Shown in pieces: positions 9,239-18,300 of a stretch of 64,000 nt of DNA. The notes beneath the pieces were generated by a model that made no database searches, was not told the DNA's origin, and was given only the letters and a program-made list of their open reading frames with translations. Origin of the DNA: an uncultured Pirellulaceae bacterium (lineage in GTDB: Bacteria > Planctomycetota > Planctomycetia > Pirellulales > Pirellulaceae); NCBI GenBank assembly GCA_937928555.1, contig CALFWR010000016.1, forward strand, positions 39,691 through 103,690. The letters are read 5' to 3'. Numbering within the stretch: position 1 is the first letter of the stretch; the number at the start of each line of letters is the position of its first letter. A program made the position numbers and the translations under genes.

Positions 9239-9268
9239 CGCACCTCCAACCCTGTGTTATCAAAAGGG

Positions 9269-9703
9269 TTATTGGCCGCGGACAGGAATATCGTCAGCGG
9301 TTCCTTTGGCACCATCGGCTCCATTGGAAGTAATAATCAACTGATCCTGATTGGCGTTGTAACTGAAGCTGTACTGGTTTTTCCAGGGATCAACGGGAAT
9401 CTTTGCATCTTCGAAGTAAGGACCGCTCCAGCTTGATTTGTTGACACCGCTAGGAAGCGTCACAAGGTCCTGCAACGAACGCGGCGGGCTACCGACTTCC
9501 ATCTCGTACATGCGACAGATCTTTTTGATGTTGTCGATCTCGAATGTCGCAGCGCGGACTTTCTGGTTCACGCCAAGCTTGTTGTAGGCGACCGTTCCGA
9601 TGCCAGCCAGGACGACCAGAATGGTCATTACAAGCAAAAGCTCCAGCAGCGTGAAACCTTCACGCCGACGCAATCGTCGCCGGCTTTGTCTGGAAGTTGA
9701 CAT
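9269..9703 (-). CDS. gspG: Type II secretion major pseudopilin GspG
   Basis: A 144-residue protein with a basic leader (SRRRLRRREG) and FTLLELLLVMTILVVLAGIG, the classical prepilin peptidase site with Glu at +5. C-terminally it has DPWKNQYSF and SNGADGAKGTADDI, the GspG calcium-loop/C-terminal signature. It forms the shaft of the pseudopilus. GAGGAA lies 5-10 nt before the ATG. About 117 bp containing a hairpin separate it from gspF, the position where major-pseudopilin expression is often set apart from the platform genes. Confidence 0.92.
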   Translation of the reverse strand: MSTSRQSRRRLRRREGFTLLELLLVMTILVVLAGIGTVAYNKLGVNQKVRAATFEIDNIKKICRMYEMEVGSPPRSLQDLVTLPSGVNKSSWSGPYFEDAKIPVDPWKNQYSFSYNANQDQLIITSNGADGAKGTADDIPVRGQ

Positions 9704-9771
9704 TGAATTTCCTCTATTTTCAGTAACAAATTGATTGTTGGTGATTTGGGTTGCCGGAGAAGTTTCCCGCT

Positions 9772-9799
9772 ACGCCCGATAAAACTCGATTTCGGGCGT
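9772..9799 (-). promoter_or_regulatory. Intercistronic hairpin between gspF and gspG
   Basis: ACGCCCGA (9772-9779) pairs perfectly with TCGGGCGT (9792-9799) across a 12-nt loop, in the 117-bp gap before gspG. There is no T-run on the minus strand after it, so it is better read as an mRNA processing or stabilising stem than as a terminator. The function is inferred. Confidence 0.5.
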
Positions 9800-9820
9800 G
9801 GAGTTCCGAAAAAGTCGAAA

Positions 9821-11041
9821 TTATCCAACAGTTTGCCCCATTTTCATGATCGGAGTCAGAAGTGCCACCACCACAAACAGCACGACCACGGCCATTACGA
9901 CCAGCATTAGAGGTTCGATCATTTTGACCGCGATGTCCAGTCGTCTCATCGTCTGTTTTTCCAGCCCGTCGGCGATCGACACGAGAACTTCATCGAGCGT
10001 GTTGGACTCTTCGGCGACGCTGAGCATCTCGGTGACGTTGGCCGGAAAATGCCCGGATCGGGCCAGCGGCGCGGACAAGGATTCACCCGAAGTGACGTTT
10101 TCGGTTGCTTCGGCCACGGCGATCGATAGCATCTTGTTTCCGGCGGCTTCACGACTGATATCGAGCCCCTTGAGAATCGGGACACCGTTTCCCATCAACG
10201 TTCCCAAGACGCGGCAAAACCGGGCCACCGCCAGACTTTGCAGGATCGGGCCGACCACCGGAAGCTTCAGTTTCCAGCGGTCCACAAACAGCTTGCCGGA
10301 TTCAGTACTGATCTGGTGACGCACGACCGCAAACAATGCGCCCATGCCCAAGAGTATGAACAAGCCATACTGCCGCATCACGTCGCTGAGCCACAATAGC
10401 CATTCAGTGGCCGCAGGAAGTTGGCCTTCTCTTCGCAGGTCATCAAACACTTCCGCAAATTTGGGCACAAAGAACACGATCAGAATCGTAACGATCACGG
10501 TACCAAGGACCGCAAGAATCGCCGGGTAGATCATCGCCCCCACGGTGCGAGATTTCAGTTCCGCCTGTTGTTCGGTAAACGAACCGACCCGCGACAGGGC
10601 GTCTTCGAGGAATCCGCCTTCGGCTCCCGCTCGCGACATGTTGATCGCCATGTTGCTGAAGACTTTCGGATGCCGGGCAAATGATTTGTAAAGCTCTTCG
10701 CCGTCTTCGACCCGGGCAATCACATCGTCCATCGCTTCGCGAAGGGATTTGATTTTTGATTGATCACGAAGCAGCGTCAGTGAACGAATCAGTGGAACGC
10801 CGTTGTTCAGCAGTGACGAAAGCTGCTCATAAAAGATCGCCATTTTGTAGTCATTGACACCGCCGCCAAAACTCAGTTCGAAGTTCGCCCCGCCCTTGGC
10901 CTCTTCGCTGTTGTGTACCTTGACCGGGAAAAGCGATTTAGCCGAAAGACGACTGATCACGTCGGCTTCAGAATTGGCGGACATCGAACCTTCGACTTTG
11001 TCCCCGGAAAGGTCGCGCGCGATGTAAGTAAATTCAGGCAT
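9821..11041 (-). CDS. gspF: Type II secretion inner-membrane platform protein GspF
   Basis: A 406-residue protein, the usual GspF/PilC length. It has two T2SSF domains: about 70-190 (FYEQLSSLLNNGVPLIRSL, INMSRAGAEGGFLEDALSRV) and about 270-395 (ARFCRVLGTLMGNGVPILKG, LSVAEESNTLDEVL). Three hydrophobic segments include TVGAMIYPAILAVLGTVIVT and MIEPLMLVVMAVVVLFVVVA. A longer frame starts at 11083. I chose ATG 11041 because MPEFTYIARDLSGDKVEG is the canonical GspF N-terminus. It follows gspE by 57 bp. Confidence 0.9.
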   Translation of the reverse strand: MPEFTYIARDLSGDKVEGSMSANSEADVISRLSAKSLFPVKVHNSEEAKGGANFELSFGGGVNDYKMAIFYEQLSSLLNNGVPLIRSLTLLRDQSKIKSLREAMDDVIARVEDGEELYKSFARHPKVFSNMAINMSRAGAEGGFLEDALSRVGSFTEQQAELKSRTVGAMIYPAILAVLGTVIVTILIVFFVPKFAEVFDDLRREGQLPAATEWLLWLSDVMRQYGLFILLGMGALFAVVRHQISTESGKLFVDRWKLKLPVVGPILQSLAVARFCRVLGTLMGNGVPILKGLDISREAAGNKMLSIAVAEATENVTSGESLSAPLARSGHFPANVTEMLSVAEESNTLDEVLVSIADGLEKQTMRRLDIAVKMIEPLMLVVMAVVVLFVVVALLTPIMKMGQTVG

Positions 11042-11098
11042 TGTGTGGATGCAACGTTGAAGCCATCTGTCAAAGCCCGTCAACCGAGCCCCGATGGC

Positions 11099-12796
11099 TT
11101 AATCGATGCGATCTCCTTTTGTGATCCGTAAAATTTCGTCCACGGAAGTCCGCCCGCTGAGGACTTTTCGCCAGCCATCATCGCGTAGCGTCTTCATCCC
11201 GCCGTTAACGCAGGCTTTTTTGATCTCCCAGGTACTTGCACGTCGCTGAGCCAAATCGCGGACTTCTTCGCTGGTCACCAAAAGCTCATAAACGCCCATT
11301 CGCCCGGTATAACCAACGTTTCGGCACTCGCGACATCCTACCGGTTGATACAGCGGACCATCAATCCGGTCGATCGGAAAATCGCTGGGCAGGTCAAGTT
11401 TCGAAACGTCGATGGCTTTGCGACAATTCAAACACAGCCGCCGCACAAGCCGCTGGGCCATCACCGCTTCGACGGTGCTGGCAACCAAAAACGGCTCCAC
11501 GCCCATATCGCACATCCGCGTGAACGCTCCCGCCGCATCGTTGGTGTGCAGGGTGCTGAAGACAAGGTGTCCGGTCAACGAAGCCTGAATCGCGTTCTCG
11601 CCCGTTTCGCTGTCACGAATCTCACCGACCAGCACAATGTCAGGGTCGTGACGAAGGATGCTTCGCAGCGAGTTGGCGAAAGTCAGCCCGATCTTGCTGT
11701 GTACCTGAATCTGGTTGATACCGGCAAGCTGGTACTCGACCGGATCTTCGGTGGTAATGATCTTTGTCGATGGCGTGTTGATCTCGATCAGCGAACTATA
11801 GAGCGTGGTCGTTTTTCCCGAACCCGTTGGGCCGGTTACCAAAATGATCCCGTAAGGAATCCGGATCAGTTTGCTAAACGTCTCATAAGTCTCATCCGCC
11901 ATGCCCAAGCTTTTGAGTTCGAACTTCATCGAACCTTTGTCAAGAATACGCATCACCAGTGATTCGCCGTGGATCATCGGGATCACCGACACACGCACGT
12001 CGACTTCGCGGCCTTTGACTTTGAGTTTGATCCGGCCGTCCTGGGGCAGCCGTTTTTCAGCGATGTTCAGCCTGGCCATGATTTTCAGGCGGCTGATGAT
12101 CGCGGCGCGGAAATGGTTGATCTCTGGCGGAACCGGTTGGGTGTGCAAGATACCGTCGATGCGGTAGCGAACGACAATCCGTTCGGCCTGCGACTCTATG
12201 TGAACGTCACTGGTCCGCGTATCGATGGCCTCGAGAAGAATCTCGTTCACCAAGCGAATCACGCTGGCTTCCTGGGCCATCTCCGACAGTTCACTGCCGT
12301 CGGTTTCGATGTCTTCCAGTAGCTCGACACCGTCTTCGATCTTCTGCTCGATCAAGCCTTCGATCGTCTCGCCACCGACACCCATGTGGGCTTTGACCAG
12401 TTTGGCAATCTCGCTACGTTCGGCAAGAACGGGCTCAACCGCCATCCCCGTCGCAGCGCTGGCTTCGTCAAGCGGATAAAGGTCTGTCGGATCGGCGGTG
12501 GCGACGATCAATACGTCGTCGCGGATTTCCACCGGAAAGATCAATTGGCGGTAGATCAACTTTTGCGGAAAAGTATCCAGCAGCGTAAGGTCAACGCGGT
12601 GGTTGGCCAAATCAAGAAAATCGACACCGTGCTCGTCTGCCAGAGCTTCATAAGCCTGCTTCCTGCCGATCAAGTCATTTCGATCGAGTTCTCCAAGAAG
12701 CGCCTCGCCGTCAAGTTCACGGGATGGATCGATTTGGCTGAGTTGCTGATCGGAGATCAAGCCGCGTTCAACCAGAAGTTCGCCGATTTGATTCAT
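11099..12796 (-). CDS. gspE: Type II secretion / pilus assembly ATPase GspE
   Basis: A 565-residue ATPase that powers pseudopilus assembly. An N-terminal MshEN-type domain (residues about 1-150, with FPVEIRDDVLIVATADPTD) is followed by the core: Walker A GPTGSGKTTTLYS, Asp box ITTEDPVEYQL, Walker B ILRHDPDIVLVGEIRD and the His box TGHLVFSTLHTNDA. The zinc-binding tetracysteine is present (CLNC and CREC around DFPIDRIDGPLYQPVG). It is the first gene of the minus-strand operon. The 216 bp upstream, before the R2 copy, are the likely promoter region, but I see no clear box. Confidence 0.93.
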   Translation of the reverse strand: MNQIGELLVERGLISDQQLSQIDPSRELDGEALLGELDRNDLIGRKQAYEALADEHGVDFLDLANHRVDLTLLDTFPQKLIYRQLIFPVEIRDDVLIVATADPTDLYPLDEASAATGMAVEPVLAERSEIAKLVKAHMGVGGETIEGLIEQKIEDGVELLEDIETDGSELSEMAQEASVIRLVNEILLEAIDTRTSDVHIESQAERIVVRYRIDGILHTQPVPPEINHFRAAIISRLKIMARLNIAEKRLPQDGRIKLKVKGREVDVRVSVIPMIHGESLVMRILDKGSMKFELKSLGMADETYETFSKLIRIPYGIILVTGPTGSGKTTTLYSSLIEINTPSTKIITTEDPVEYQLAGINQIQVHSKIGLTFANSLRSILRHDPDIVLVGEIRDSETGENAIQASLTGHLVFSTLHTNDAAGAFTRMCDMGVEPFLVASTVEAVMAQRLVRRLCLNCRKAIDVSKLDLPSDFPIDRIDGPLYQPVGCRECRNVGYTGRMGVYELLVTSEEVRDLAQRRASTWEIKKACVNGGMKTLRDDGWRKVLSGRTSVDEILRITKGDRID

Positions 12797-13012
12797 GGAC
12801 TTTTTCGTTGACGTGTTGGCAGCGGATCAGGAAAGTTTTCGGTTTTTCGAAAAGCCAACGGCAAAAGACATGCTAATTGGCTACCTGTTTAAGTACCGGC
12901 CCGTTGGCTACAAAGCCCACGATTGCGGCAAGTATTGGGTGTACTTCCTGCGAATTTGGAGGTTCAGGACGGTCGTGCCAATCATATCGGCTCAAATAAT
13001 CCCACAGTCAAA

Positions 13013-13200
13013 CCGGAATGATTCACGACGACGGGCGTTGATTTGCATTGAAACTCACTGACGCAAAGGTCAAAGCTGGATTGTCGCCCGGATTTCGGTT
13101 CACCTCGTTGATGAAGTCCAGACCAAAGACTCTTTTCCAACGCGTGCGATGCTCATTGGCTAAACTGAAAGTTACGCCCACGCCTCGTGAATAATCCGGG
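13013..13200 (+). repeat. R2 element, full copy, 188 bp
   Basis: It starts CCGGAATGATTCACGACGAC and ends CTCGTGAATAATCCGGG, so its ends match those of R1. The core (TCAAAGCTGGATTG..TTTCGGTTCACCTCGTTG..CATTGGCTAAACTGAA) is unrelated to R1. Flanks TCAAA (13008-13012) and TTAAA (13201-13205) match at 4 of 5 positions. Confidence 0.88.
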
Positions 13201-13220
13201 TTAAAGGTTGCCAATCACAC

Positions 13221-13289
13221 CCAGGAAACGCACTGCCGTGTTGGGGTGAGGGAATTCGCCTTTCGACGAACCGCAGTGCGTTTCCTAGG
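13221..13289. repeat. Inverted repeat with 14-bp perfect arms
   Basis: AGGAAACGCACTGC (13223-13236) and its complement GCAGTGCGTTTCCT (13273-13286) are separated by 36 bp. They lie 20 bp beyond the R2 copy and outside any gene. They could be ends of another short element or a transcript hairpin. No T-run follows. Confidence 0.7.
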
Positions 13290-13618
13290 TATGATCGCGT
13301 CTCTCCGGTGAAACCCCGTCTCTCGCTCAAGGTTTCGATATTTCACAGATTCTCGATATCGTCTTTTCAGGTCCGCCACGCCGAGCACGACGGTGAAACC
13401 CTTCACGACTTGTACCGCTATCGCTCGTGTTGCGTTCTGGTGACATCCGGCGATCGTTCAGCCGAAGGCATCGGCCGCGCCGTACCCTCGGGCCATCGAA
13501 GACTCGTGGACGATAGAGAGAGTTTGGTGCCAGAGCAGTCGTCGGCGAAGCTGATTCAACGACGCCCCGGCAAATCGAAGCCACCTACGCCGGGATGTGT
13601 TCAACCAGTTCACGATGT
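13290..13618. other. Non-coding or decayed region
   Basis: Open frames on both strands here (for example 13308-13658 plus and 13327-13584 minus) contradict each other and resemble no family. The stretch adjoins a DUF1501 remnant in the minus direction and may be decayed sequence, but I cannot align it to anything. Confidence 0.4.
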
Positions 13619-13737
13619 TCACGATAAACATCTGTCAAACGGATCCGTTTCGCCGTAGGAGATGCCGCCTTTGATGCCGCCGCCGGCTAAAAATATGTCG
13701 CCTGGTTTGGTGTGGTGGTCCCGACCGATGCCTTGAG
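13619..13737 (-). pseudogene. Remnant of a DUF1501 (sulfatase-like) gene
   Basis: Minus-strand reading gives about 39 residues, including [19 protein letters not shown] and [13 protein letters not shown], then a stop. The GRDHH..(W/F)LAGGG.KGG..YG.TD pattern is the highly conserved C-terminal core of DUF1501 proteins, abundant in planctomycetes. The upstream 300 or more residues are missing: the frame ends exactly where an R1 element begins at 13738. The family tail is also absent, because the frame stops about 5 residues after the motif. Confidence 0.75.
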
Positions 13738-13925
13738 CCCGGATTATTCACGAGGCTTGGGCGTCAGAGCCAGTTCCGACAGTGATCCGCGACTCTGATG
13801 CGATGAAACGATCACTGTGGTTTTCATCTACCGGATGATTCACATTTCTTGTTGAGATTCGTCTTTTCCCTTGCTCCCGTTGGCCAGACGTAGAATCAAC
13901 GCCCAAGCCTCGTGAATCATCCGGG
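13738..13925 (-). repeat. R1 element (copy E)
   Basis: Reverse-orientation R1. Both arms carry the same variant (ACGAGGCTTGGGCGT and its complement), making this the most symmetric copy. Flanks are TTGAG (13733-13737) and CTGAA (13926-13930). Both fit YTNAR but they are not identical. It truncates the DUF1501 remnant. Confidence 0.9.
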
Positions 13926-14234
13926 CTGAAAGACACATTGGAATAAATCCAGCGAATCGGGCTACCGTAGCCCGGATTCGCGATAGCAGTTCTGGCAAAG
14001 ATTAACGATTGCAACAGTTCTGTAACCGCTGCCTTGGCTCAATGTGGGGGCGTCAGCATTGAACTTTGATCAGTTGGCCGCTTGGAATCCGATAACGCTT
14101 ACGTCCGTCTGTCCCACACCGACGGAGATTCCCGCAAATTCAACTGTGACCATTCGTTGGCGTCAGGAAGGCGTCGGTGTCGTGAGACGCCTGGCTGCAG
14201 AACGATTGAATTGCGGCATTCAAGGAGGAAACCC
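13926..14234. other. Upstream region of the WD40 gene
   Basis: 309 bp without a convincing gene. The final bases hold a strong ribosome-binding site, AAGGAGGAA at 14222-14230, four nt before the ATG at 14235, which fixes the start of the WD40 gene against a longer open frame from 14082. I see no clear promoter. Confidence 0.6.
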
Positions 14235-15329
14235 ATGATCCAACGGCGTCATTTTCTTGGCTCTACCGCACTCACCGCGTTGGGTTTGGCCGCCAATCCG
14301 GCACTTTTGTTGGGCAAATCGAGCCCTCCAGTTCCCGACATGCTTGACTGGGAAAGCCGCAAAATAGCCACCGTTCGGGATACGCGTGCGACTCGGCGCC
14401 CCGTCGTCACGGGCGTAAGCCTACAGCGCGAAGGCCGTTTGATCGCGACTGTCGGCGACGACCATCTGATCAGTTTGTACGATTTCAAAACGGGCCTGTT
14501 CGTTCGCCATCTTCGCCGCCACACCGACTGGGTTCGTGCGGCAGTGTTCTCTGCTGACAGCAAAAACCTGTTTACTTGTTCGCACGACCGCAATCTGATC
14601 CGCTGGGACATCAGCGACCAGACGGCCACCGCTAAACCGCTGGTCCTCCAGAGGGAAGCCATCATCAACCTCGCGGTCAGCCACGACTCGGAAAAAGTCG
14701 CCAGTGTAGGGCACAGCAAATTTGCTTTTGTTCACAACGTCGAAGGCCAACAACTGTCTCGCCTTCCCTGCTCCTGCGACGACAATCACGCGGTGGCTTT
14801 TTCCATGGACGATTCACTTCTGGCCGTCGGAGGCCGCTGCGGCACGATTCGCGTTTTCGACCTCAAGACCGGTAGCGTCGCCCACCAAATCAAAGCTCAT
14901 CGCCGTCGAATTCGTGGCCTTGAGTTTAACTCTTCGGATGAACTTGTCAGTGTTGGCGAAGACCAAGTCGTCCGCATCAATCGGCTTGACGACACCAACG
15001 GTTCTCACCAACTTCCACGGATGGCGACCAAGCTTTACGCCGTCCACACGATTGCGCCGTCTACGATCGCAACTTCGGGAAGCGACAACCTGATTCACAT
15101 CTGGGACATCCGGAATCGATCGGAAATTGGGGTATTGGAAGGCCATGCCGGCACCGTGACCTGCATGGACATGGCGCAAAACGTGTTCGTTTCTGGCAGT
15201 TACGACGCAACGTTCCGAATCTGGATTCCGAGAACGGACGAAGTTGCAATGGTTCAGCCGAATCAGGATGCGTCGAGCATGGCCAGCAGAGGCACGCGGC
15301 AGCCATCTGCGTGGCAGGCTCGCCGCTAG
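14235..15329 (+). CDS. Tat-exported WD40-repeat protein
   Basis: A 364-residue protein. The N-terminus MIQRRHFLGSTALTALGLA carries a twin-arginine motif (RRHFLG) and a hydrophobic stretch, indicating Tat export. The rest is WD40 propeller: repeats ending in LISLYDF, LIRWDI, IRVFDL, LIHIWDI and FRIWIP, with GH/SHD-type turns (LEGHAGTVTCMDMAQNVFVS). WD40 propellers are scaffolds, so no catalytic role is implied. It is followed after 67 bp by the giant surface protein gene on the same strand, probably as an operon, so it may assist folding or display of that protein (inference). Confidence 0.82.
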   Translation: MIQRRHFLGSTALTALGLAANPALLLGKSSPPVPDMLDWESRKIATVRDTRATRRPVVTGVSLQREGRLIATVGDDHLISLYDFKTGLFVRHLRRHTDWVRAAVFSADSKNLFTCSHDRNLIRWDISDQTATAKPLVLQREAIINLAVSHDSEKVASVGHSKFAFVHNVEGQQLSRLPCSCDDNHAVAFSMDDSLLAVGGRCGTIRVFDLKTGSVAHQIKAHRRRIRGLEFNSSDELVSVGEDQVVRINRLDDTNGSHQLPRMATKLYAVHTIAPSTIATSGSDNLIHIWDIRNRSEIGVLEGHAGTVTCMDMAQNVFVSGSYDATFRIWIPRTDEVAMVQPNQDASSMASRGTRQPSAWQARR

Positions 15330-15396
15330 GACTTCCGCCAACTTTCGCTCTTCCTCTCCTCCCGCCCGATTTTTTTCACCTAAAAGCGAATTCAAT

Positions 15397-18300
15397 ATGA
15401 GCTTGTTCCAAAAAATCTCGACTCGTCTTCTTGGTAAAAACAAAGACCCCAAAGCAGCCGAAGTTGCCAAAAACGCAATGCTTCGTCGCTGCCGGTTCGA
15501 AGTCATGGAAGAGCGCCGGGTGCTCACTGCCGATCCGGTGATCGCAGCCGTCACTTTCGTCGAAGGCGACGCTGGACAGGACACAACGCCCGACTTCTTC
15601 GAAGTCAGCTTTGTCGGTGGCGCTGAAACAACTCAGCTGACGCAGTTCACCATCAACGGAGACCAGGACCTCTCAGGCGACCTGTCCGATGGCGACGTGT
15701 TTTTTGATGTTGGCGAACAGGCTCGGGGAGCAGGCGGATCCCACGGTTTTGAGTTTGACAACAATGCAAGTTTGGGAGTCAATGCCAGCGACATTCAGGG
15801 CGTCAGCGTTTCCGAAGATGGACTTTCGCTGGTCGTTGACGTTCTCAATTTTGAAGCCGGCGACGTGTTGGCGTTCACGATCGACGTGGACGAAGTCGAG
15901 CGTTTCCGGGTCGACAGGATTGCCTCGGGAGTCGAGTTCGAAGGTTCGTTCTTCGACGCCGAATTCGTTGATGACAACTACACGTTTGATCCGCTTGATA
16001 TCTCAACCACCGTGATCCTTGACGGTGACTTTGTGCAGCCTCAGTTCGAAGGCGTGTTTTTTGACGAGTTCAACAATTTGTTCGCGGAAGGCGAATCGGT
16101 CGCGGGCGACAGCATTGATTTGACTCGCGACAACGAAGAAGGCCAGGCTGACCGTAGTGCTGCGGCGGTCGATGCGTTCACTCCGGTCGCAAGACCTGTT
16201 GAAATCTCGGGTACCGTTTTCCACGATGAAGACATCGACTGCGTTCACGATGGCACCGAAGACGGAATTTCAGGAGTTTCAATTGAACTTCAGCGGCTCA
16301 ATGACGCCGGAGTTTACGAGACGGTAGCCACCACGTTGACCGATGAAAACGGTGACTACGAATTCGGCCAGGAGCTTGGGCTTGCGCCCGGAAACTTCCG
16401 CCTGATCCAAATTCAGCCTGACGGTTTCTTGAGCGTCAACGCTGGTGGTGGGCAAGTCGAAGGCGTCGCAACCGGAGAAACACTCGCCGACCGCAATGGC
16501 GAACCGAACGTGATCGGCAACATCGAAATCCCGTTGGGCAACACGGCGGCAACGGATTTGGATTTCAAGGAAGTCCTTCCTGCGTATATCGAAGGCAACG
16601 TGTTCCATGACGCAAACGACAATGGAATTCGGGAGTCTAACGAAGAAGGCATCGCCAACGTTCTGATCGAAGTCACTCGGCTTGGTCCCCAGCAAGGTGC
16701 CGCCAACGATCCGTTCGCGGACTTCACTCCGATTTCGGTTCGCACCGATGCCAACGGGCATTACAGCGTCGAAGGCCTTCCCCCGGGCATCTACGAAGTC
16801 GTCGAAATCAACAACTACCCGCCCGGTGAAGAGGATCCCTTGGCGCCGTTCCTTGACGGACAGGACACCATCGGTACGGTCGATGGCGTGCCTACAGGAC
16901 AACAGGGCAACGACCGACACACCCAAATTGAACTCGCTGCCGGCGAGCATGGTATCGAGTACAACTTTGGTGAACTTCAAGCCGGTTCCGTTAGCGGCTA
17001 TGTGAGTGTTGACGTGCCGGGGCAGGGCAAGCTGGATCCTTCTGATCCCGATTTTGAACCCATCTCCGGCGTCACGATCCAGTTGCTGGACGAACAGGGT
17101 AACGTTGTTGAAACGACCAGCACCGACAATAACGGCTTCTACGAGTTTGATGAATTGAGGCCCGGAACGTATTCGATCGTTCAGGTCCAACCCAATGGGT
17201 TCCTTGATGGGGCCGACGTGGTCGGTAACGTCGCTGGAGTCCAAACTGGCATCGCGGGCGACGATCGATTTGACAATGTAGTGATCGGGTCGGGCGAATC
17301 GGGAACGCAATACAACTTCTGTGAGCACGAGCCGGCGTCGATCAAAGGCGTCGTTTACCACGACCGCAACGACAATGGGATTCAGGATGCTGGCGAAGAA
17401 GGAATCGAAGGGGTGTTGATCGAGCTGTTTGACGGCGATGGAAATCTCATCGCGTCGGTCCTCACTGACGCCGACGGTCACTACTGCTTCGAAGACCTGA
17501 TCGCCGGCGAATACCACGTGCAGCAGACACAGCCAGAAGACTTCATTGACGGTCGGGACACGCTGGGGCAACGCGGCGGCAGCGATCCGGGCCAAGTCGA
17601 AAACGACGTCTTCTGGGTCAACCTAGAAGGCGGAGACAACGCGGTAAACTATAACTTTGGCGAGCTATTGCCGGCCAGTATTTCGGGGTTCGTCCACACC
17701 GATCTGGACGGAAATTGTATGCTCGACACCACCGCTGGCGAAAACCCGCTGGCCAACGTGCTGATCGAGTTGCTTGATGCAGACGGCAATGTCGTCGACA
17801 CTGTGGAAACAGACGCCAACGGCGCGTATACCTTCGGCAATCTTCGGCCGGGGACATACACGCTTCGACAGGTCCAGCCGGATGGATTCTTTACCGGCGG
17901 AGAGAGAGTCGGTTCCGGTGACGGAACAGCGAGCGAAAATCTGTTGGGCGAGATCACGGTTTCTTCGGGTGATCGCCTGGTGGATTACAACTTCTGCGAG
18001 CACCCTCCGGCTGAAATTCACGGTCTGGTTTTTGAAGACGGGCCGGCGTTCGAAACCGAAACGGGCGAAGTTCCAGCGAACTTCCGTAGTCTTCGCGATG
18101 GAGTTTTTCAGGCAGACACCGACACGCCGCTCGAAGGGGTGCGAGTTCAGCTTTTCTACTTCGTCGATCCCGCTGGCGAAAACAATGCCATCAGCCCACG
18201 CCCGGTGACACTGGGCGAAGTCCAGGCCGAGTTCTACACGCATCTGGGAACTGATGATCCCAACGCAGAAATTTTTGTCGAGACAGACGAAAATGGAGAG

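Noticed and set aside
16279..17595. 438-codon open frame on the minus strand inside the giant surface protein gene
   Set aside because: The plus-strand frame has clear domain structure; the minus frame has no recognisable motif and arises from the biased codon use of the repeats.
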